From assembly GCF_002213415.1 (NCBI RefSeq), contig NZ_NJGU01000007.1, positions 248,001-312,000 on the forward strand: DNA of 64,000 nucleotides, written 5' to 3'. This document shows, in pieces, positions 15,695 through 24,493 of the stretch. Below the pieces are notes generated by a model. The model saw only the letters and a list, made by a program, of their open reading frames with translations, ran no database searches and was not told the DNA's origin. Each line of letters begins with the position of its first letter. Within the stretch, counting starts at the first letter, position 1. The position numbers were made by a program, and so were the translations under genes. Source of the stretch: Herbaspirillum robiniae. Lineage in GTDB: Bacteria > Pseudomonadota > Gammaproteobacteria > Burkholderiales > Burkholderiaceae_D.

Positions 15695-16996
15695 ATGAAC
15701 AGCGATCCGACGCGCTATGCAGAAGTTTGGCTGAAAGGTCACCATATAGGTTGGCTTAGCAAGGCATGCCGGACAACACGCTTCCTACCAACTGAAAATT
15801 ATCGATCTGATGATCGGCGCCAAACTCTTTCCCATTCCATAACCGAGTTTGCCTATGAGTCATGGGTGCCAGGTTCTCGCAAAGGTTTCTACGATCCTGT
15901 GCTGTGTAGGGAAAACGATGAGCTACCGCCATTTTTTGCGGGACTGCTCCCCGAAGGGGCACTAAGGGGGCGTCTGGCGGCCTCCCGCGAGAGAAAGCTA
16001 GATACCGACGATTTTGGAATTCTCGTAGCTGCCGGAGAGGACTTGCCCGGAGCTGTCACGGTGGTGCCTGCGGACATCGACAAGCTAACAAACATGTTCC
16101 GCTCATATGGAGCTGCAGGCAGCCATGGAGAGCATCAGGTCGAGGTGCCGGAAAAGGCCGCTCTTGGCGCCGCCTCTCTTGCGGGCGTGCAGGATAAATT
16201 AGCGCTCTCGACATCCAAGGAGGGGCAACAATACTGCCTCCCGAGTAAAGGAAGAGTGTCTGACGTTGTCGCTAAGCTCCCGTCACCAGGAGACGATACC
16301 CAGATCATGAATGAGTATGCTTGTATGAGGTTGGCTGCGCTCGCCGGGGTGGATGTAGCACGGGCCACTCCTCGGCCCATGGACCAGATGGCTGATCATC
16401 CGGATCTCGTGGAGAGATACGGCGCTAAAACGCGCTTTTTGGCCGTCGAGCGATTTGATCGTAGCCCAGCTGGTGCAGTGCATATGGAAGACGCTTGCCA
16501 GCTCCTTGGATTGATGCCTGGGAAAAAATATGCCGGCAGGGAAAAGTTTGTGAAGCTCTTCTCAATCTTGAATCGTTTCAGCATACGGGGTATTGAAGAC
16601 GTCCATCAACTGTTCACTCGCCAGGTCGTCAACACGCTTATTGGAAACTCTGACGCACACCTGAAAAACTTTAGCGTCCTCTATCGTGACGAGATCCATC
16701 CCGAATTATCACCAGCCTACGATATTGTCTGCATGTCAGCTTTGCCGGAATTCCGAGAGCTAGCGATTAATGTAGCTATCGAAAAGCGACAGAGAGCCGA
16801 GACTTTGGCCGATTATGAGGCGATAGCCAGAGAAGCAGGCATTTCCCATGAGATTGTCAAAAATGCTGTCATGCAGACGAGCTCTCGCGCTCAGACGCTC
16901 TGGCCAGATGCATTGAAGAACATGGAAGTATCGAGAACAGTACGAGAAAAAATCTTAGAGCGACTGAAAATATTGCCGCTAGCCGCGGTGAAATAG
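15695..16996 (+). CDS. hipA: HipA-family serine/threonine kinase (toxin-like)
   Basis: A 433-residue protein (437 if the in-frame TTG at 15683 is used). The N-terminal subdomain starts YAEVWLKGHHIGWLS. The kinase core shows SLAGVQDKLALS (nucleotide binding), MNEYACMRLAALAG, FLAVERFDR, EDACQLLG, the catalytic loop NTLIGNSDAHLKNFS (D320 in this numbering) and the metal-binding Asp in SPAYDIV (D343). All key kinase residues are present, so it should be active. HipA proteins phosphorylate glutamyl-tRNA synthetase or other targets and cause growth arrest. The usual HipB partner is absent; the HTH_37 protein just upstream may take its role. Confidence 0.85.
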   Translation: MNSDPTRYAEVWLKGHHIGWLSKACRTTRFLPTENYRSDDRRQTLSHSITEFAYESWVPGSRKGFYDPVLCRENDELPPFFAGLLPEGALRGRLAASRERKLDTDDFGILVAAGEDLPGAVTVVPADIDKLTNMFRSYGAAGSHGEHQVEVPEKAALGAASLAGVQDKLALSTSKEGQQYCLPSKGRVSDVVAKLPSPGDDTQIMNEYACMRLAALAGVDVARATPRPMDQMADHPDLVERYGAKTRFLAVERFDRSPAGAVHMEDACQLLGLMPGKKYAGREKFVKLFSILNRFSIRGIEDVHQLFTRQVVNTLIGNSDAHLKNFSVLYRDEIHPELSPAYDIVCMSALPEFRELAINVAIEKRQRAETLADYEAIAREAGISHEIVKNAVMQTSSRAQTLWPDALKNMEVSRTVREKILERLKILPLAAVK

Positions 16997-17034
16997 AGAG
17001 TATTTATCGGATTTTTAATTTGCTCCGTTTCACG

Positions 17035-17565
17035 TTATTTAACTACAGTTAGTTTTTTCTGAATGGACCGAAGATCGGCAGTAAGGTTTTTGATAGTCGT
17101 CGCTTGCATTTCATTTTCCTTTTGCAGTAGCTCTAACTGCGCAGAAGCATGAAGAAGATCTATCTCCGACAAGCAATGTTTGTCCAGGAGATCGTTATAC
17201 TTCTTCTTCCACTGCGCGACTGCCGATTCCGGACTTTTTCTAACTTGCAGAGCGTTAGGCTTTGACGGAGGAGTGATCTCCAAAATCCAGTTCTTGATAT
17301 TCTGAGTCAGTACACGGTATCTCGGTTTGTGAAGTGTTTGTGGATGTATCCCCGCTCGGCGCGCAATGTTGGCCAAAGATGGTATCTCTTTGATTTGGAG
17401 AGAGGGATCGAGCTTTGCTAACTCATGCCAAATTTTCTCAAGCTCGTCATCGATTGCCTCACGCAGTTTAAGACTTGATCGGTCAGCTCGCGCCACCGCC
17501 GATTTTTGCATTTTGCTTTTGGAGATGTCGCTGAACGATCTCTTATAGGACGATTTCTCTTCCAT
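17035..17565 (-). CDS. TnpC-like small recombinase accessory protein (DUF6262-like)
   Basis: A 176-residue very basic protein, last gene of the four-gene recombinase operon (6 bases after the stop of the previous gene). It has a helix-turn-helix-like stretch (LANIARRAGIHPQTLHKPRY, about residues 64-83), then a long coiled coil (about 115-172) rich in Leu and Gln. This layout matches TnpC of Tn554-type elements, which assists or orients the recombination. GmtX-like proteins of Gamma-Mobile-Trio elements are another possibility. The role is inferred from position and layout. Confidence 0.65.
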   Translation of the reverse strand: MEEKSSYKRSFSDISKSKMQKSAVARADRSSLKLREAIDDELEKIWHELAKLDPSLQIKEIPSLANIARRAGIHPQTLHKPRYRVLTQNIKNWILEITPPSKPNALQVRKSPESAVAQWKKKYNDLLDKHCLSEIDLLHASAQLELLQKENEMQATTIKNLTADLRSIQKKLTVVK

Positions 17566-17571
17566 ATTTAT

Positions 17572-19785
17572 CTACTCAGATTTGAAGATAGCTTTTACTG
17601 TTGGATGCTGGAGCCATTTCTCTTCTAACTCAGGAAATCTTGGGACATGTGCTTTGATCTGCCCAGCCCAGTGCGATGTCATGAGGTCATCGTGCTTTAG
17701 CCGTGAAACTTCATATTCTTTCACTGCGGCTTCAATTGCTTGGTCTACATCGACAGATAGAAATCTTTCCTCCAACCTGTGCGTGCAAGATGAACTGCAG
17801 TTCGCCGGTTCTGGATTACCTTTGTTGCCTCTATTGCACGGGCTTTCTTCTCCAGGTAGTTGGGTGCAAATAACGCCCTTTCTAACTATTCTCCAATATT
17901 TCCCTTGTATGGTAAGGAGTTGCACTAGGGTCTCCGTGTCTTCCGCTCCCCAATCTTCGCCGTGGCGATGTTTGGCTTTGAGACCTTTGTCGATAGCCAA
18001 TCGAATTTGTGTTGCCGCCTTTCCTCCATAGCCATCTGCATGCTTGATTTCAGCACCATTGACGTTAGTTGAGGAAAGTATGTCTTCGACCACCTCTGTC
18101 GCGGTTAATAAACGAAGCTCTCGTAACACTTTGTCAATCTCAGTGGAAAGCGCCGGATTAGAAAGTGCGTAGTAAAGGGCCGAGGATGCCGATTTCAGAT
18201 GAAATACGTCCATAAGAAGGGCTGGAGAATGCAATATAGCTAGCGCCCCCAGTCGCACTAGAGTGGGACGAAATCGATGGCTGCGTAGGTTCTGATCGCC
18301 AGGTCGTATCGACATATTTAATGTTATCGCCAACGCTCGAAGTTCGGCGTTTATATCCGACATGAGTTGGCCCGCATCTCCACGAGCGGATATCTGTATC
18401 CAAAGAGGCCGTTGCTCAGGAGGAGTTGAGGACGAAATGAGCGCCGAAGGTTTTTCACTTAGCACGCAGAATTGATCAATGGCAGTTGCCAATGCGATTT
18501 GATTTTTTAGTGCCAGCAATGGCAATTCCGGCAAAGGCCACGTTCTGCGCATGCCATCGATCCGATCAGAATATTTGTATATTTTTCCTTCGACGTAGCT
18601 TTGGTCGTCATCTTCATAGATCAATACCGAGCGTAGCCAACTCATTGTTTCCGACCGTCTTGGAGCCGTGCAGAGCGAAAGTATAAAGAGAGACGATTGC
18701 TGTAATAGGGCTGCAATCGCCCAAACCGTCATGAAAAAACCGCCTTTATCATCGGCGGGGAAATTTCCGGTAAGGAGCTCTTGAATACTATAGTTCGCGT
18801 CGAGATCAACCTTGAAAGGAGGAACAGGAGGAGCTGCGTCCTGTAGGAATTTCTTGTGCCATTCCTTAACAATCGAGCGGATTAATTCGAATCGAATTGT
18901 TAGTGCGGAACCACTAGTGCCTGGTGAAATTCTCCACGTATCAATGACCTTATCCAGAAGCGGTAAGAATATCGGCGCCAGATTTTCCTGGAGCCAGATA
19001 CACTTGAAGGCCATTTCGGCGACATATTCGTCTGGGAGAGGAAGGTGTGGATCCGTTTGGGGGGACGGCTCATTCGCCAATGGAGGTGATGTAATGGCGG
19101 TGGGAAGATCAATTTTTTTTAGGATAGGTACGTCTGACCATAGCCCTCTTTTATTCCAGGCATACAAGCGCTTTAGTGCGATATCTACCGACTTCATGAT
19201 CGACTTTTTGTATCTCAAGCCGAGTCTTCCATTGAAGTATTGCAAAAGTGACTCGGATGCGATTGAGTCAAATTCCTTTCCATTTATTTCGATGAATTCG
19301 GTAATGGCCTGCGCGATCATCGGAAGAATACCGGCCCTTGCGTGAGACATTACGGTGCGAGGATTGAGAGGTTTTTTTGTCGTTACGCCGCTGAGATTGA
19401 TGTTCGTTTGACGCATAAGAATTAGCGATCTGGTTGCCTGAAGTACTCCAATTTCTATGAGGCTCTTGCTTTCAAATGCGGTATTGACCAGTCGGCCAGC
19501 AATTCGTCGGTTGTCTGCGCTGAGAAAGTATAGAATCCGCTTCTTAATGTCCAATGAACTCATACGTTTGCGAGAATTTGCATCCCCAATAAGCCAGCGG
19601 TCGGGCGTTGTCCACTGACCTGGTATCGAGCCTTGCAGAAGAAGACTTTGGATTTCAACTAACTCTTGTATGGATCTATGCTGAATAGACTCGGCAGCAT
19701 ATCTGCTGGAAACGGAGCGGGTGTTTTCCAAAATGTCAGACTCAATTTTGGCTGCTTCCGATTTGGGAGAAGAAGTATTTTTCAT
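17572..19785 (-). CDS. Large tyrosine recombinase-like protein (third of the operon)
   Basis: A 737-residue protein; I start it at ATG 19785, seven bases after AGAGGAG, rather than at the ATG at 19791 that would touch the Shine-Dalgarno. A ~350-residue N-terminal part precedes the catalytic domain. All tyrosine recombinase residues can be traced: box I CTAPRRSE (R376), SHRFRPTLVR (H503, R506), then VFHLKSASSALYY (H529 with the nucleophile Tyr nine residues later, Y538). A C-terminal Cys-rich segment (CTQLPGEESPC and CSSSC, about residues 645-670) may bind zinc. It is the third gene, 11 bases after the stop of the second. Larger than TnpB of Tn554 (about 630). Confidence 0.8.
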   Translation of the reverse strand: MKNTSSPKSEAAKIESDILENTRSVSSRYAAESIQHRSIQELVEIQSLLLQGSIPGQWTTPDRWLIGDANSRKRMSSLDIKKRILYFLSADNRRIAGRLVNTAFESKSLIEIGVLQATRSLILMRQTNINLSGVTTKKPLNPRTVMSHARAGILPMIAQAITEFIEINGKEFDSIASESLLQYFNGRLGLRYKKSIMKSVDIALKRLYAWNKRGLWSDVPILKKIDLPTAITSPPLANEPSPQTDPHLPLPDEYVAEMAFKCIWLQENLAPIFLPLLDKVIDTWRISPGTSGSALTIRFELIRSIVKEWHKKFLQDAAPPVPPFKVDLDANYSIQELLTGNFPADDKGGFFMTVWAIAALLQQSSLFILSLCTAPRRSETMSWLRSVLIYEDDDQSYVEGKIYKYSDRIDGMRRTWPLPELPLLALKNQIALATAIDQFCVLSEKPSALISSSTPPEQRPLWIQISARGDAGQLMSDINAELRALAITLNMSIRPGDQNLRSHRFRPTLVRLGALAILHSPALLMDVFHLKSASSALYYALSNPALSTEIDKVLRELRLLTATEVVEDILSSTNVNGAEIKHADGYGGKAATQIRLAIDKGLKAKHRHGEDWGAEDTETLVQLLTIQGKYWRIVRKGVICTQLPGEESPCNRGNKGNPEPANCSSSCTHRLEERFLSVDVDQAIEAAVKEYEVSRLKHDDLMTSHWAGQIKAHVPRFPELEEKWLQHPTVKAIFKSE

Positions 19786-19796
19786 ATACATCTCCT

Positions 19797-21839
19797 CTAG
19801 GAGTTGAAATCAAAAAATCGATGTTCCCCTGAACTTATTTTTGTTCTCCACTTCTCCAGTCCTTCTGCAATGTCCTCTTCCTTGTATCCCAAGAAGGCGA
19901 CGTTGATATTCTCCATTTCTTCGGGAAAAGAGGAGAGGAGATAGGCTTCTTGCCCCATTGTTCGTTCTAAATATTCCAGCTCTGCAAGTCGTTGGCAAAG
20001 CCCATCGATGCTTTCGCGAAGGAGCACGGCATTTTCATAGCAGAGCACGCACCGATGCACTGAACACTTCTTTTTCCCGTCTGCTACAAAGTTCGGTGCA
20101 ATCCGATTTGGTGGATTGTGCGGATCAAGGCATCCGATACCGAGTCTGCTTTTTTCGAGGTTCCTATGGTCGCGCAAACGCGCTCGTTCTTGATCTGATA
20201 CTTGGCCGTCATACACCATCTTTGCCAAAATGGTCGGATCAATCTCGCCACGCTTGCGTATCTCGCTCCATAGCGCATTGCTGAAAGTCATGAATGTCTT
20301 CCAATGCTCCGCACGTATGACAGTGTTTCGAAGGTAGATATCGGTTGAATGGGGAGAGCGATGGTTTAGACGGGCTTTGACTGTCAGTATTGATCCTCCG
20401 CTTGCGAAGTAGATGCGATTGGTAAAAAGGTCCCGAAATTGTTTTGCAGTGAGATTTGAAATCTGTTGCTTGTCTTTGCGTCGAGAATTTATATCTTCAA
20501 TTAACGATCGCAGATAAATTTTCCCACTTACTCCTTTAGCGTAATTATCTCGGTGGAGCCAGCAGATCTCGTTATGCCGCTGAAATAGCCACGGAGATCT
20601 AACGCCGGCTTCTAGCTCAAAAATCTCTTTCTTCAGATCGTGAAGGTCCGTATCTTCAGCGCGAGTGTGTTTCAAGAGGCGGACGTATTCTTCTTTGCAG
20701 TTTCGCAGCCGGTTGAATAACTCTGTTCGCAGTGGCGCGGTTCTTTTTATTAAGAACGTCAGGATAAATCCGAGTCCTCCTTGGCTCTTGAAGAGGCCTT
20801 CCACATATTGTGGCTCACCGTCGGCGCGATCTTTTATCCCCGTAAATACGAATCGGTTGGAATCTTTAGGGTGAGGTACAAGCATGTCTTGGCTAACGTC
20901 AATGCTAAGTAACGTCGCTACATTCAGGCCATAATTTGCGAGACAGAGATGAAAGGCGTTCTTGACATCGTCCTGGTTTGGGAAGAAGCCTTGATAAATC
21001 CCTTTCGAATCGATTGCTAGATCACAGATGTTCTGTCGATAAGCAGTGGCACTTTCTCTCAATGTGCAGTCCCGTTTCACTGGAGGGAGTGAGGGATTCC
21101 ATTCTTCATAGTCGCTTATCCATCTAAGAATTTTACGTTCTTGTCGACGAATAGCCGGAGCGTCTTCCTTCTGAATAAGCGGCATCCGCGATAAGCGTAG
21201 CGCATCGAAGTATTCGAATTTACGTAGTGTATGGAACCACCGATGTTTGAGCTCGTGTCTTATTAGATCCCCCTGCCAAAGAGGCGGGACAATTTTTTTT
21301 CCGGTCGACCTATCCATACGATTGCTGTCGGGATCCGGGCCGCGCCAAGTGAATTCGGTTTTTCCGAGTGCGCGTCGAGTAACGTTTACCGCTTTTAAGA
21401 AGGCGTAATACGCCTTTCCAGGAATATTGAGTTGCAGGGCCACCTGCCAATGTATTTCGGTTAAGTCGGCGACAGAGGAAACTTTCGGATGAGAGGGAAG
21501 TTCCAGTTCAACGTGGTCCATTACTCGCCACCAATTATGCAGTGACCACCGCAGCGTCACGATTGAGCTGGCGGCGTTATAGACTACTTGGTCATAGAGA
21601 GCATAGAAAAGCTCGCTGATAAGGGCTGGTCTTCCAGAATGATAAAGAGGATCGTCCGGAGCTGAATATCCGTCTCTAAATGAAGTCAAATTACATTCAG
21701 TGGGATTCTTACTATGCTCTGTAAAGAAGACTAGCGTCTCTCGTAGCTCCTCGAGATTTTTGGAGTGCGCCAAGAACGGAGCTGTCGTCTTGGCGTCAGC
21801 TCGGCGATCCTTCGGATTCTTTCCGATGCGTGTATCCAA
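19797..21839 (-). CDS. Tyrosine recombinase-like protein lacking the box I arginine (second of the operon)
   Basis: A 680-residue protein starting with TTG, 9 bases after the stop of the first recombinase gene. The C-terminal half looks like a tyrosine recombinase fold: a box I-like LANYGLNVATLLSID in which the invariant Arg is Asn (N306), then KQFRDLF (K466, R469) and LNHRSPHSTDIYL (H493 and Tyr Y502 at the normal nine-residue spacing). A Cys/His cluster follows (CSVHRCVLC, 592-600, with C570), probably zinc-binding. Loss of the arginine suggests it cannot cleave alone and acts as a partner or architectural subunit. Layout is closest to TnpB-type proteins; the identity is inferred. Confidence 0.75.
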   Translation of the reverse strand: MDTRIGKNPKDRRADAKTTAPFLAHSKNLEELRETLVFFTEHSKNPTECNLTSFRDGYSAPDDPLYHSGRPALISELFYALYDQVVYNAASSIVTLRWSLHNWWRVMDHVELELPSHPKVSSVADLTEIHWQVALQLNIPGKAYYAFLKAVNVTRRALGKTEFTWRGPDPDSNRMDRSTGKKIVPPLWQGDLIRHELKHRWFHTLRKFEYFDALRLSRMPLIQKEDAPAIRRQERKILRWISDYEEWNPSLPPVKRDCTLRESATAYRQNICDLAIDSKGIYQGFFPNQDDVKNAFHLCLANYGLNVATLLSIDVSQDMLVPHPKDSNRFVFTGIKDRADGEPQYVEGLFKSQGGLGFILTFLIKRTAPLRTELFNRLRNCKEEYVRLLKHTRAEDTDLHDLKKEIFELEAGVRSPWLFQRHNEICWLHRDNYAKGVSGKIYLRSLIEDINSRRKDKQQISNLTAKQFRDLFTNRIYFASGGSILTVKARLNHRSPHSTDIYLRNTVIRAEHWKTFMTFSNALWSEIRKRGEIDPTILAKMVYDGQVSDQERARLRDHRNLEKSRLGIGCLDPHNPPNRIAPNFVADGKKKCSVHRCVLCYENAVLLRESIDGLCQRLAELEYLERTMGQEAYLLSSFPEEMENINVAFLGYKEEDIAEGLEKWRTKISSGEHRFFDFNS

Positions 21840-21848
21840 TTCGAAGAC

Positions 21849-23156
21849 CTAGCGCCGAGCAAAGACTATTGGGCGCGATAACTTTGTCATCAGCCACTGC
21901 AAATATATGTACGTTGTGCTTTCTGAGCGATGACCAAGTTGCGGCTGGATTATGAGTTTTATTATCGTTTGCCCGTGCTCGCGAAGATGGTTATCCTTCG
22001 CCTTCTTAATATCGGAGATTGCGGGATGAGTGACCAGGCTGTTCCAGAGTACGGAGCATGCCCACCAATGCCGTCCTAAATGCGGCGTCCAATTCTTTTT
22101 TCCGATTCTTATTTTGTTCCAGCGACGATAGATTTCTGCTCCATCGAAGCGTTTTCCATCTCTTTCCCGAAGGAAGAGGTGTACTGTCGCTTTTACGGCA
22201 TTGGCTCTTAACCGGGCATCGGGCATATGGGAAATTAGTGCATTGATAGACCGGTTTCTGGTGTCATTTCTGTACTGATCCCAGAGCAGGGCCAGACGAA
22301 GTGGCATCAAGATATGCCGTTCAGGGCCAATCTTGTCGCCATGGTCTTGCCCAGACCAGCGGCCTTTCGTACCGTATCTAATGGCTATGCGAACTTGCTG
22401 AAGATCATCGGGCTCTTTGGGGTTTACGATTTTCCACTCGTCTCTTCGAAGTGGCAATGTATCCATCCGCAGGCTGGCGACCTCTTCTCTCCGCATCGCA
22501 GTACATAAAATCGTTTCGCAGATCAGGCCAAAAGTAGTCCCATCTTTTTGATAGACCTCTTTGAGCCAATGCTCAACTTCCTCATGCTCGGGCAATATAA
22601 GTGGCTTAGGAAACGCATCGGCGGCTTGGCCGCCACGGATTCGAACCGTTTTCGAAAACTTCACCTCATCGTTTGTAACTGTAGTCCGGCTAATGGTTTT
22701 CTCAGTATATGGGACTGAGAACTCCGTTCTGTTACCTTTCTGCGACAGCCATGTCAGGAAATCACATGCATGTTGCGTGCGAAGATTCGCAGTTTTAGGG
22801 GAGAGTCCTTTGCCTGTACGAGACCAACTTCCCTCAATCATTTCCCTCTGATATTCGAGCGCGTGGGTACGGTATGTGCATGTTGCAATGTCAACTCCGC
22901 GCGTTTCACACCATTCCAGAAAGTTTGCAATCCACTCCGCGTAGCTGTAAAGGGTTCGCGGTGACGGACGCATTACTGACACTGAATTATGGTTGGACTG
23001 ACAAGTCCACACGCCTGTCCCTCGCTCAATCAAGTACCTATTTGCCAACCGATGGTAACCAGAGTTGCTATCCAAAATGAACGGCACGTGCTGCAAGGCC
23101 GGGTATTTATCCACAACCAAATGGGATGGCGAGTGGACAGTGAAGCGAAGCGTCAT
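21849..23156 (-). CDS. Tyrosine recombinase (first gene of the four-gene operon)
   Basis: A 435-residue site-specific recombinase. The frame stays open much further upstream across the porin, but the credible start is ATG 23156 (MTLRFTVHSPSHLVVDKYP) behind GGAGAG. A SAM-like DNA-binding domain spans about 65-145 (LYSYAEWIANFLEWCE, CDFLTWLSQ). The catalytic domain has the full set: LCTAMRREEVASLR (R222), TPHLGRHW (H359, R362), LGHRSESTTYIYLQ (H409, Y418). It is the first gene of a tight leftward operon (gaps of 9, 11 and 6 bases) and sits at the right edge of the low-GC island, the usual place for the integrase. Confidence 0.9.
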   Translation of the reverse strand: MTLRFTVHSPSHLVVDKYPALQHVPFILDSNSGYHRLANRYLIERGTGVWTCQSNHNSVSVMRPSPRTLYSYAEWIANFLEWCETRGVDIATCTYRTHALEYQREMIEGSWSRTGKGLSPKTANLRTQHACDFLTWLSQKGNRTEFSVPYTEKTISRTTVTNDEVKFSKTVRIRGGQAADAFPKPLILPEHEEVEHWLKEVYQKDGTTFGLICETILCTAMRREEVASLRMDTLPLRRDEWKIVNPKEPDDLQQVRIAIRYGTKGRWSGQDHGDKIGPERHILMPLRLALLWDQYRNDTRNRSINALISHMPDARLRANAVKATVHLFLRERDGKRFDGAEIYRRWNKIRIGKKNWTPHLGRHWWACSVLWNSLVTHPAISDIKKAKDNHLREHGQTIIKLIIQPQLGHRSESTTYIYLQWLMTKLSRPIVFARR

Positions 23157-23246
23157 TTGAATTCTCTCCGGACGATTAAAGCCAGCATAGGAGGAAGTTT
23201 CAGGGGGTTCAAGTCTCGGCTTATATTTTTTTATGAAAAAACATAA
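23157..23246. other. Probable right border of the low-GC island
   Basis: The 90 bases between the recombinase start and the porin ATG are AT-rich; GC rises abruptly at the porin coding sequence. The region must hold the promoter of the recombinase operon. No inverted repeat or attachment-site duplication is visible from this side alone. The left border is outside the window, so the att core cannot be defined here. Confidence 0.5.
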
Positions 23247-24377
23247 ATGAAAAAAAAAGCATTTGCATTGGCCGCTCTCGGGCTGATCTCCGCCACGGCC
23301 GCGCAAGCGCAAAGCAGCGTCACCATCTACGGTCTGATCGACACCGGCGTGACCTACATGAGCAACGTGAAGAAGGCAGGCGTCAATGAAAACGGCTCGC
23401 GCTTCGGCATCGACTCGGGCATCTCGTCGAGCTCGCGCATCGGCTTTCGCGGCACCGAGGACCTGGGCGGTGGCCTGAAGGCCCTGTTCGTGCTGGAAAA
23501 CGGCTTCAACGGCGACACCGGCGGCATGGGCTCGTCGGGCGTGCTGTTCGACCGCAAGTCGGTGGTCGGCCTGTCCGGCGGCTTCGGCACCGTCACCGTG
23601 GGCCGCCAGGCGGACTACCTGGACGACATCGGCTCCAAGTACACCTCGGCACAGACCTTCGGCTCCAACAGCCAGAAGGGCGCGCACGCCAACAACATCG
23701 ACCGCACCTCCACCGGCCGCAACGACAACTCGGTGCGCTTCGACACCGCCAACCTGAGCGGCTTCACCGGCAGCCTGTACTACGCCTTCGGCGAAGTCGC
23801 CGGCAAGACCTCGGCCGGCCAGGGCTTCGGCATCGGCGGCAACTACGCCAACGGTCCGTTCGGCATCGGCGCGGCCTACTTCCAGACCAAGCTGTCGGCC
23901 AATGCCGCGCCTTACAGCGCCGGCGACACCAACCTGAAGACCTTCACCATCGGCACCAGCTACCAGTTCGGCCCGGCCAAGCTGTACGGCGCATGGTCGC
24001 AAGGCAAGCGTCCGACCGCCGCCAACCAGACCAGCCGCCTGGCATCGGTGGGCGCTGCGCGCAAGGCCAACATCTTCGACATCGGCGTCGACTACGCCCT
24101 GAGCCAGAACCTGCACCTGCTGGGCAGCGTGATCCATTCGCGCATGGACTTCAACCGCGTCGCCGGCAGCACCTTCTCGACCTCGGGCAAGACCACCCAG
24201 TTCAACCTGGGCGTGGATTACTTCCTGTCCAAGCGCACCGACGTCTACGCGATGTGGAGCAACCTGCGCGCGCAGGACGTGGTCAACCCGGGCGTGGTCA
24301 ACAATGCGGCCGACTTCGGCGCATGGGATGACTCCACCCAGAACGTGCTGCGCGTGGGCCTGCGTCACAAGTTCTAA
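23247..24377 (+). CDS. Gram-negative trimeric porin (OmpC/Omp32 type)
   Basis: A 376-residue outer-membrane porin with signal peptide MKKKAFALAALGLISATAAQ, mature start SSVTIYGLIDTGV, hallmark SRIGFRGTEDLGGGLKALF, and C-terminal GLRHKF. It is a very GC-rich resident gene. Its ATG overlaps the stop of a five-codon frame (MKKHK) and has no good Shine-Dalgarno; an AGGAGG at 23190 is too far away. Because the island border lies within ~90 bases upstream, the native promoter and leader may have been replaced. A conserved 3' element and a terminator follow (24388-24453). Related to the porin at 50538. Confidence 0.93.
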   Translation: MKKKAFALAALGLISATAAQAQSSVTIYGLIDTGVTYMSNVKKAGVNENGSRFGIDSGISSSSRIGFRGTEDLGGGLKALFVLENGFNGDTGGMGSSGVLFDRKSVVGLSGGFGTVTVGRQADYLDDIGSKYTSAQTFGSNSQKGAHANNIDRTSTGRNDNSVRFDTANLSGFTGSLYYAFGEVAGKTSAGQGFGIGGNYANGPFGIGAAYFQTKLSANAAPYSAGDTNLKTFTIGTSYQFGPAKLYGAWSQGKRPTAANQTSRLASVGAARKANIFDIGVDYALSQNLHLLGSVIHSRMDFNRVAGSTFSTSGKTTQFNLGVDYFLSKRTDVYAMWSNLRAQDVVNPGVVNNAADFGAWDDSTQNVLRVGLRHKF

Positions 24378-24387
24378 GCGTGATGCC

Positions 24388-24414
24388 TGAATAGTCTTGA
24401 GAGGAGCTGTATTT
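24388..24414 (+). other. Conserved 3'-UTR element shared with the porin at 50538
   Basis: TGAATAGTCTTGAGA (24388-24402) is identical to 51644-51658 after another porin gene. It is followed 10 bases later here, and 9 bases later there, by TTGAT-A/C-CGGC leading into a terminator. The surrounding bases differ. Confidence 0.6.
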
Positions 24415-24415
24415 G

Positions 24416-24454
24416 ATACGGCGTTGCCTTCGCGGGCGACGCCGTTTTTTTATG
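24416..24454 (+). terminator. Porin terminator
   Basis: Stem ACGGCGTTGCC / GGGCGACGCCGT around a TTCG loop with one wobble pair, followed by seven T, about 40 bases after the porin stop. Confidence 0.88.
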
Positions 24455-24493
24455 GCCGCCTCGTCCCTGCCATGGCGACGGCGGCGCGGCCGC

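Noticed and set aside
23157-23246. tRNA or tmRNA attachment site at the island border
   Set aside because: No tRNA-like cloverleaf or 3'-end sequence is present; the border lies before a porin gene.
23157-24368. Long antisense extension of the first recombinase frame through the porin (839 codons in total)
   Set aside because: The frame is open only because GC-rich porin codons leave few stops on the other strand. Recombinase-like sequence and the RBS begin at 23156.
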